DNA from: Fibrobacter sp.
GTDB taxonomy: Bacteria > Fibrobacterota > Fibrobacteria > Fibrobacterales > Fibrobacteraceae
Assembly (NCBI GenBank): GCA_024398935.1
Contig: JAKSIH010000005.1
Location: 1-64,000, forward strand
Length of the DNA: 64,000 bases
Reading direction: 5' to 3'
The notes beneath the pieces were generated by a model that saw only the letters and a list, made by a program, of their open reading frames with translations, ran no database searches and had not been told where the DNA came from. A program made the translations under genes and the position numbers. Position 1 is the first letter of the stretch. Every line of letters starts with the position of its first letter. Shown here in pieces: positions 58,430 through 64,000 of this stretch.

Positions 58430-60282
58430 TTACTCCTATGAAGAAAGTAACCATTCTCTGCCTGGACAAGGAACGCGAGGCTTCTCTTGAAAAGCTCCGC
58501 GAAATGGGTATTCTCCATGTGACTCCGCTGGTAAACCCCACCGGTGTAAAGCTGAATGCCGCCAAGTCCAAGGTCATGCGAATCCGTAAGGCTCTCGAAG
58601 CAATTCCCGCCAAGGCAGGGAAGGATGCTGTTTCTCTGGACGCATCTATCGCTTCTCAGCCCGCAGTCGAAGCCGTGCATCAGATGGTGCAGGTCAAGAA
58701 GGACGCTACGGACGAAATCTCCAAGCTCCATAACGACCTGAACCGCCTTGACAACTTCGGCAATCTGGACCCGCAGACTGTTAAGTCTCTGGAAGAGAGC
58801 GGTGTTTTCGTAAAACTTTATGAAGTTGATCCCAGCAAGACTATTTCTGCTGATGACGGCGCCGTTGTGTTGCCCTTCGGTCAGAACCTTACTGGCAATC
58901 TTTATGCAGTCATTAGCAAGGGTGATGCTCCCGCAGCCGTAAAGGATGCTGTGGAACTTCCTCTGCCGTCCATGTCCCTGGCTGAAATGCGCCAGAAGCT
59001 CTCCGCAGCCAATGCTGAACTTGCAAAGGCCGACCAGACTCTGGAAGCACTTTCCGCCAAGCGTTCCGAAATCGATTCTGAACTGGCTGATGCCGACGAA
59101 GAATACGACCTTCAGGAAGCTTCTAGCGGAATGCTCGCTGGTGCAAGCATCGCCATGATCCAGGGTTTCGCTCCTGCAAATCGCATGGGTGAAATTCAGG
59201 AAGCCGCAAAGGCTAATGGCTGGGGCGTCCGTGAAGAAGATCCTTCTGACGACGACATGGTTCCCACGCTTTTGACCCACAAGCCCATTGCGAAACCCAT
59301 GCAGTTCCTGTACGATATTATCGGTATCGTTCCGGGCTACAAGGAAATCGACGTTTCCGCAGTGTTCCTGGCTTTCTTCAGCCTGTTCTTTGCTATCATC
59401 GTTGGTGATGCCTTCTACGGAGCTCTGTTCCTGGCACTCACTATCGTTGCCCGCAAGAAGGCTCCGAAATCCAAGAGTGCAGGCTTCAGCTTTATGTACT
59501 TGATGAGTGGTGCTACCATCGTTTGGGGCATCATGAATGCAAGCTATCTTGGTTTGACTCCGGAAATTGCTCCCTGGGTTGCAAATCTTGATTTGGCTAA
59601 TGCATCCTTCTGCCCTGAAGGCCTGAAGAATGCCATGCATTGGATCCGTCAATCCTCCAACATGCAGTTCTTCTGTTTCTGCATTGCAGTGGTCCATCTG
59701 ACTATTGCACACGTTTGGAATGTGGTTGTCCAGATCCAGCGTAAGAGTACTACAGCTCTGGCTCAGGTTGGCTGGCTGTTCTCCACCTGGTACATGTTCT
59801 TCCTGGCAGGAAACATGGTGCTGGGCGACAAGGTCCCGGAAGTGTTCAGAAACTTCTTCAGCGGTCCTACTTCCGCTCCGATGATTTATGTGCTCATCGC
59901 TGGCGTAGTGCTTCTGGTGCTGTTCTCTGTGCCCCCTTCCAAACTCAAGGAAGAATGGATTTCTATTCCTATGCTCGCCTTGAACATCGTGAACAACTTC
60001 GTGGATGTGATTAGCTACATCCGTCTGTTCGCAGTGGGCCTTTCCGGTGCTGCCATTGCAGAATCCTTCAGCGAAATGCTTTCGCCCATGTTCGGTTCTG
60101 TAGGCGGTCTCCTTGGAGCAGCCGTTGTGCTACTCTTTGTTCATGCCCTGAACATTGCACTTGCCGTCATGGGTGTGGCGGTTCACGCAGTGCGTTTGAA
60201 CACCCTTGAATTTTCTAACGGCCTTGACCTGCAGTGGAGCGGTTTTGGCTTTAACCCGTTCAAGAAACGGAAAAACGTTTAA
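58426..60282 (+). CDS. atpI: V-type ATPase subunit I (membrane stator, a-like)
   Basis: A 618-residue protein. The N-terminal 290 residues are cytoplasmic with coiled coils (MSLAEMRQKLSAANAELAKADQTLE); the C-terminal half has about seven membrane helices (AVFLAFFSLFFAIIVGDAFYG, FVDVISYIRLFAVGLSGAAIAES). The conserved Arg in SYIRLFAVGLSG is the ion-pathway arginine that meets the K-ring glutamate. Confidence 0.92.
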   Translation: MITPMKKVTILCLDKEREASLEKLREMGILHVTPLVNPTGVKLNAAKSKVMRIRKALEAIPAKAGKDAVSLDASIASQPAVEAVHQMVQVKKDATDEISKLHNDLNRLDNFGNLDPQTVKSLEESGVFVKLYEVDPSKTISADDGAVVLPFGQNLTGNLYAVISKGDAPAAVKDAVELPLPSMSLAEMRQKLSAANAELAKADQTLEALSAKRSEIDSELADADEEYDLQEASSGMLAGASIAMIQGFAPANRMGEIQEAAKANGWGVREEDPSDDDMVPTLLTHKPIAKPMQFLYDIIGIVPGYKEIDVSAVFLAFFSLFFAIIVGDAFYGALFLALTIVARKKAPKSKSAGFSFMYLMSGATIVWGIMNASYLGLTPEIAPWVANLDLANASFCPEGLKNAMHWIRQSSNMQFFCFCIAVVHLTIAHVWNVVVQIQRKSTTALAQVGWLFSTWYMFFLAGNMVLGDKVPEVFRNFFSGPTSAPMIYVLIAGVVLLVLFSVPPSKLKEEWISIPMLALNIVNNFVDVISYIRLFAVGLSGAAIAESFSEMLSPMFGSVGGLLGAAVVLLFVHALNIALAVMGVAVHAVRLNTLEFSNGLDLQWSGFGFNPFKKRKNV

Positions 60283-60306
60283 TAACAACAAGTAGAGGAT
60301 AAAAAT

Positions 60307-60768
60307 ATGTTAGATCACGAAACCATGGTTACTCTCGGCAAGATGGGTGCAGCAGCAGCTCTCGGCCTCGGTGCTCTCGGTTCTGCCCTTGGTTGCGGTA
60401 CCGCTGGTATGTCTGCAATCACCGTCTGGAAGAAGGCTTACGCTCAGGGCAAGAGTGCTCTCTTCACTCTCCTTGTGTTTGTGGGTGCTCCCATTTCCCA
60501 GACCATTTACGGCATGCTCCTGATGAACTTCATCCTGGGTGCAGCAAATGCAGAAAACTTCAACAACTGGGCTGCTTGCCTCGGTGCCGGTATCTTCGGC
60601 GGCCTCGGCATGATGGCTTCCGCATGGTTCCAGGGTAAGGCTGGTGCTGTTGCTTGTGACGCTTTGGGCGAAACCGGCAAGGGCATGGTGAACTACCTGA
60701 TGGTTCTCGGTGTGGTCGAAACCGTTGCTCTGTTCGTCATGGTGTTCGCAACCCAGACCTTCGCTTAG
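60307..60768 (+). CDS. atpK: V-type ATPase subunit K (rotor ring), copy 1
   Basis: A 153-residue protein with four membrane helices made of two fused hairpins. The ion-binding Glu138 is in VVETVALF; Ser64-Gln65 in APISQTIYG and Gln109 in AWFQG correspond to side chains that bind sodium in the Enterococcus hirae K ring. This suggests, but does not prove, a sodium-coupled enzyme. Confidence 0.92.
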   Translation: MLDHETMVTLGKMGAAAALGLGALGSALGCGTAGMSAITVWKKAYAQGKSALFTLLVFVGAPISQTIYGMLLMNFILGAANAENFNNWAACLGAGIFGGLGMMASAWFQGKAGAVACDALGETGKGMVNYLMVLGVVETVALFVMVFATQTFA

Positions 60769-60774
60769 TAGGTA

Positions 60775-60890
60775 TGAGGACGCCTTACTTTTGTAAGGCG
60801 TTGAGGTGTGAGGCTTTGTTTTGAAAGACCTCATTCCTCTAGGCGCTTTGCGCCGACCTCAAAGCGAACATAGTTCGCGTCCTCACTCCT
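60775..60890. repeat. Dispersed CCTCAAA repeat between the two K genes
   Basis: GAGGA/TTGAGG and GACCTCAAA blocks enclose three variable hairpins: CGCCTTAC-tttt-GTAAGGCG (60781-60800), GGCGC-ttt-GCGCC (60842-60854) and GCGAAC-ata-GTTCGC (60864-60878). Confidence 0.7.
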
Positions 60891-60904
60891 ATAAGGAATT
60901 GAAT

Positions 60905-61363
60905 ATGGATCAAGAAACAATAGTGACTCTCGGCAAGATGGGCGCCGCCGCGGCTCTCGGTCTTTCCGCAGTCGGCTCTGCAATGGGTTGCAGTACTGCC
61001 GGCATGGCGGCGATCGGATCGTGGAAGAAAGCCTACCTTAAGGGGAAGAACGCTATGTTCACCTTGCTTGTGTTCGTGGGCGCTCCTATTGCGCAGACGA
61101 TTTATGGCATGCTTCTGATGAACACCATCTTGAATGCTGCCAACAAGCCTGATTTCCACAACTGGGCTGCTTGCCTGGGTGTGGGCATCTTTGGTGGACT
61201 GGGCATTATGTTCTCCGGCTGGTATGTAGGCAAGGCTGCCTCCAACGCCTGTAATGGCTTGGGTGAAACCGGCAAGGGTCTAGTGAACAGCTTGATGGTG
61301 CTTGGCGTGGGTGAAACCGTGGCCCTGTTCATCATGGTGTTCTCGATGATGCTGGTGTCGTAG
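60905..61363 (+). CDS. V-type ATPase subunit K, copy 2
   Basis: 152 residues from ATG 60905, with AAGGA upstream; an earlier open stretch runs through the repeat and is not used. Same four-helix layout as copy 1 with Glu137 in GVGETVALF, but APIAQTIYG replaces APISQTIYG and GWYVGK replaces AWFQGK, so two putative sodium ligands are lost. The stop codon lies within a 17-base perfect palindrome (61358-61374). Confidence 0.9.
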   Translation: MDQETIVTLGKMGAAAALGLSAVGSAMGCSTAGMAAIGSWKKAYLKGKNAMFTLLVFVGAPIAQTIYGMLLMNTILNAANKPDFHNWAACLGVGIFGGLGIMFSGWYVGKAASNACNGLGETGKGLVNSLMVLGVGETVALFIMVFSMMLVS

Positions 61364-61405
61364 CGTAGCTACGAAGTGAATAGTGAAAAGTGAATAGTGA
61401 AAAAT
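61358..61405. repeat. Palindrome plus heptanucleotide repeat after K2
   Basis: TCGTAGC-gta-GCTACGA (61358-61374) contains the K2 stop codon and is followed by four AGTGAATA/AGTGAAAA units. Confidence 0.65.
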
Positions 61406-61462
61406 GATATTTTTCGCGATTTGAATTAAACTTTCGCTGCCCATAGATAAAATGTCTTGAAT

Positions 61463-61496
61463 GAACTCCGCGTAGAAATGCGCGGGGTTCTTTTTT
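61463..61496 (+). terminator. Terminator of the V-ATPase operon
   Basis: GAACTCCGCG / CGCGGGGTTC (10 pairs, one wobble), 8-base loop, then TTTTTT. It lies inside a longer frame upstream of the CLC gene and so argues for the later start there. Confidence 0.85.
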
Positions 61497-61513
61497 CTAT
61501 CTTTGGCCGTGCA

Positions 61514-63298
61514 ATGTCGCAATTTTTGAAACGCTTCAATAGGTTCTTGGTAATCAACGGCTATATGCCGAAGATTTTCCTTGCTGCGTTTATCGGCTTT
61601 GTTACGGGTCTGGTGGCTGTATCTTTCCATTATGGACTAGGATTGGCCATCGATTTAGTTAGAATTCCATGGACAGGGGATAATCCGCTTCCTTGGTGGA
61701 CTTTTGCCTTTGTGCCGGCAGTTGGCGGGTTAGTGGTCGGTTTCATCATCTATACCCTTGCAAAGGCTCCCGAAACAGCGGGGCAGGGCACCGATAACAT
61801 GATCAAGTCTTTCCATCATGAAGGTGGAAAAATTCGTAAGCGTGTTGCTCCCGTTAAATTTTTGACAAGCATTATTACTTTGGCTACTGGCGGTAGCGCC
61901 GGTTACGAAGGCCCCATTTCCCAGATTGGTTCCGGGGTGGCATCTACAGTCTGTCACGGTTTTAAGATGCCTCAGACCTTGCGCCGTCAGTTTACTCTGG
62001 CGGGTACGGCTGCTGGACTTGGCGCAATTTTCAAGGCCCCTCTGGCTGGTGCGCTTACTTCGGTGGAAGTCCTTTATCGCGAGGATTTTGAATCTAATGC
62101 CTTTGCTACTTCCATCGTTTCTTCCGTAGTTGCCTTTACGGTCTATATTGCATTTGTGGGAACTGCCCCTGCCATTACGGGGGTTCCGGTTTTCCCGTTT
62201 GCAAATGGTTTTGAACTGTTTGCCTGCGCTCTACTCGGAATCCTGTGTTTTCCGTTCTCCTATCTATATGTACGCTGCTACAATGAGTCGGAAAATCGCT
62301 TTGCCCGCTGGAAAATTCCCAATTGGATCAAGCCTGCCATTGGTGGCTTGATGGTTTCGGTACTGGTTTTTGCTTATCCTGAAGTTGCTGGCGGTGGATT
62401 TGAATTTATTGGCGAGATCATGGGGGCCATGATGCCTCATACACTTTGGGGCGTGCTGCTGCTTTTGGGAATTGTGCTTGCAAAGATTATTGCCACTGGG
62501 CTTACGGTGGGTTCCGGCGGCTCTGGCGGTGTTTTTGGACCGTCCCTGTTTATTGGCGGTGTTCTCGGAGCGGCCTTTGCCGGTGCGTGTGAGCTTGTCG
62601 CGCCGGGTGTGGTGCGTGCTCCGGAAATGTTCATTCTGGTGGGAATGGCCGCCTTCTTTGCTGGGGCAGCCAAGGCTCCCATTGCAGGTGTGGTCATGGT
62701 TTGCGAAATGACAGGTAGCTATAGCCTTTTACCTGGACTCTTGATTGCCGCAGTCATGCACATTGCCTTCTCTAGACCCTGGAGCATTTACAAAAGTCAG
62801 GTCCAGAACAAGTTCGCATCTCCTGCCCACCGCGAGGATATGGACCAGGATGTTCTTCGCATTACTACGGTTGGAGAGGTAATTGAATTTTGCGAAATGA
62901 AAACCTTGAGGGCGGAAGATTCTCTTTCGGATGTGCTGAAAAATATCGATGTCGATTATGTATATCCGGTGTATGAAGGTACTTCCAGAACCCCGGCAGG
63001 ACTGTCCCTGGGACACGAGCAGACAGGAAAATACATTGGCCTTCTGGATATGTCCATTGTGAAGAACGCCTACATTTCTTCTCCGGATTTGATTCAGCAC
63101 TTGTTAATTTCGGATTGTACGGTAAAGGCCCCTATGTTGATGGATTCAATGGACCTTCATTCTGCCTTGAAAGTCTTCGTCCGTACATCGATGCGGGAAC
63201 TGTGCGTAAAAAATAAGGACGGGGAAGTGATAGGCGTCCTTAGCCATTCCGCTATCCTAAAGGCTTATGACAAAATTGTGCAAAGGAATGCAGACTAG
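61514..63298 (+). CDS. CLC-family chloride transporter with CBS domains
   Basis: 594 residues from ATG 61514 (the frame upstream contains the terminator). The CLC selectivity motifs are present: GSAGYEGP with the gating Glu, and GSGGSGGVFGPSLF, plus the helix pattern of about ten segments. Residues about 445-590 form two CBS domains (LRITTVGEVIEF, STVKAPMLMDS-like). The gating Glu suggests a proton/chloride exchanger or gated channel. Monocistronic. Confidence 0.9.
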   Translation: MSQFLKRFNRFLVINGYMPKIFLAAFIGFVTGLVAVSFHYGLGLAIDLVRIPWTGDNPLPWWTFAFVPAVGGLVVGFIIYTLAKAPETAGQGTDNMIKSFHHEGGKIRKRVAPVKFLTSIITLATGGSAGYEGPISQIGSGVASTVCHGFKMPQTLRRQFTLAGTAAGLGAIFKAPLAGALTSVEVLYREDFESNAFATSIVSSVVAFTVYIAFVGTAPAITGVPVFPFANGFELFACALLGILCFPFSYLYVRCYNESENRFARWKIPNWIKPAIGGLMVSVLVFAYPEVAGGGFEFIGEIMGAMMPHTLWGVLLLLGIVLAKIIATGLTVGSGGSGGVFGPSLFIGGVLGAAFAGACELVAPGVVRAPEMFILVGMAAFFAGAAKAPIAGVVMVCEMTGSYSLLPGLLIAAVMHIAFSRPWSIYKSQVQNKFASPAHREDMDQDVLRITTVGEVIEFCEMKTLRAEDSLSDVLKNIDVDYVYPVYEGTSRTPAGLSLGHEQTGKYIGLLDMSIVKNAYISSPDLIQHLLISDCTVKAPMLMDSMDLHSALKVFVRTSMRELCVKNKDGEVIGVLSHSAILKAYDKIVQRNAD

Positions 63299-63999
63299 GC
63301 TATTTCTTTTATGGCATCCAGATATTCGCTGAGGTTTCGGGCCTTGGCGATTTTCTTTATGGTGCGTTTGGGAATGTCGGGGTGGTCGCGGGAGGGATCC
63401 TGCGCGGCTTCTACGGCGTAGGTCCAGAAGGGACGAATCTTGTCCAGGATTTGTGCGTCTCCTTGGAGACGCTTGCGGTAATCGGCTAGAAGGGCTTCGT
63501 GGATTTGAAGAAGAGCCTGCAATGAGTTGGAATGCGGATGTGCATTCTGGCAAATCTTTGAAACACTTTTTTGGAATGCATACTGGTGCGCGAGCTGCGG
63601 ATTTGCCAACAAGCCGCGGCCGATCATGACTCCAGCCAGATTGGGGTACATTTTTTCGAGTCGTTCAATATCTGCGATGGAGGTTATGTCTCCATTAAAG
63701 ATAAGCGGGTGGCGGCATCCTTCGTAGAATTTCTGGAAGGTGTCGAAATCAAGAGCGCCCTTATACTGCTGGACGCCTAGGCGCGGGTGCATGGTGATGT
63801 GGGCGAGGGGAGCCTCGTTCAACAGGGGCAGCAAGGCGAGGCATTCCTCGGGGGAAGTGTAGCCTAGACGCATCTTGACGCTGAATTTCAATGCGTTTTG
63901 AGAATGCTTTAATGCTAGATCCTCGCCTTCGCGAGGATGACAATGGGTGTTGTGTGACGCTAGATCCTCGCCTTCGCGAGGATGACAATGAGGGTTGTG
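63295..63999 (-). CDS. tRNA-dihydrouridine synthase, 3' part, running through in-frame repeats
   Basis: The frame is open from the right edge of the window to TAG at 63295 (234 codons). From FSVKMRLG onward it is a normal Dus protein: KMRLG binds FMN, ITMHPRLGVQQYKG contains the HxR site, and PLIFNGDIT and GVMIGRGLLANP follow. Upstream of LALKHSQNALKFSVK the frame continues through two copies of a 45-base genomic repeat (encoding HPREGEDLA twice). The 5' half of the gene, with the catalytic Cys, lies outside the window. No internal ATG fits a shorter functional start. Confidence 0.8.
   Translation of the reverse strand, partial: HNPHCHPREGEDLASHNTHCHPREGEDLALKHSQNALKFSVKMRLGYTSPEECLALLPLLNEAPLAHITMHPRLGVQQYKGALDFDTFQKFYEGCRHPLIFNGDITSIADIERLEKMYPNLAGVMIGRGLLANPQLAHQYAFQKSVSKICQNAHPHSNSLQALLQIHEALLADYRKRLQGDAQILDKIRPFWTYAVEAAQDPSRDHPDIPKRTIKKIAKARNLSEYLDAIKEIA
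63910..63999. repeat. Two tandem 45-bp copies of the GTCATCCT repeat inside the dus frame
   Basis: Each copy has GTCATCCT-CGC-gaag-GCG-AGGATCTAGC on the minus strand; copies differ at few positions. 45 bases keep the reading frame. Flanks equal those at 88-120 and 5046-5098. Confidence 0.75.
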
Positions 64000-64000
64000 C

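Noticed and set aside
61457..61513. Longer N-terminus for the CLC transporter
   Set aside because: The extra codons are the V-ATPase operon terminator; the family starts near MSQFLKRF.

Overview
The window looks like a piece of a Fibrobacter (phylum Fibrobacterota) chromosome carrying a complete-looking P22-like prophage. The host assignment rests on a lipoprotein of the 'Fibrobacter succinogenes major paralogous' (FISUMP) family, a GH94 cellobiose-type phosphorylase, the remains of a Ser-linker GH43 enzyme, and a V-type ATPase operon containing a DUF2764 gene. No rRNA, canonical tRNA or CRISPR array was seen.

Left host region (1-19885). Plus strand: Bcr/CflA-type MFS transporter, PadR regulator, GH94 phosphorylase, FISUMP lipoprotein, a Fic-family remnant, a broken GH43 gene, then a thiamine cluster headed by a TPP riboswitch (thiS-thiF-thiG-thiH, a membrane GGDEF protein, thiE). 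Minus strand: M23/LysM peptidase, DUF486 protein, DUF4416 protein, glutamine cyclotransferase, outer-membrane barrel protein, PHP phosphoesterase and an unknown protein. Intergenic gaps carry several repeat families, including short variable hairpins set between conserved flanks.

Prophage (about 19886-52568, bounded by a 16-bp direct repeat). The late half (43300 to 20107, minus strand) has P22 gene order: small and large terminase, an inserted sigma-like protein, portal, scaffold, coat, gp4-like, gp10-like, candidate ejection proteins, tail fibres, and a lysis/NlpC group. Hairpin terminators divide it into segments. Upstream of the terminase, in its own promoter-terminator unit, is a three-gene operon (ADP-ribosyltransferase-like toxin, small middle protein, SecB-like chaperone) that matches the layout of CmdTAC-type toxin-antitoxin-chaperone anti-phage systems. 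A second cargo gene, a small membrane protein with its own promoter and terminator, lies between the tail-fibre and ejection genes. The early half (43733-52363, plus strand) starts at a divergent switch (XRE repressor against a ribbon-helix-helix protein, with repeated operator half-sites) and encodes small proteins, a conserved phage protein, an excisionase-like protein, a tyrosine integrase, SSB, a ParB-like protein, a dATP/dGTP diphosphohydrolase-like protein and zinc-ribbon proteins. It also contains a compact structured RNA whose 3' half imitates a tRNA acceptor stem plus T-arm.

Right host region (52604-64000). RNase HI, a V-ATPase operon (E-DUF2764-A-B-D-I-K-K), a CLC chloride transporter, and the 3' part of a dihydrouridine synthase gene on the minus strand whose reading frame runs through two in-frame copies of a genomic hairpin repeat.
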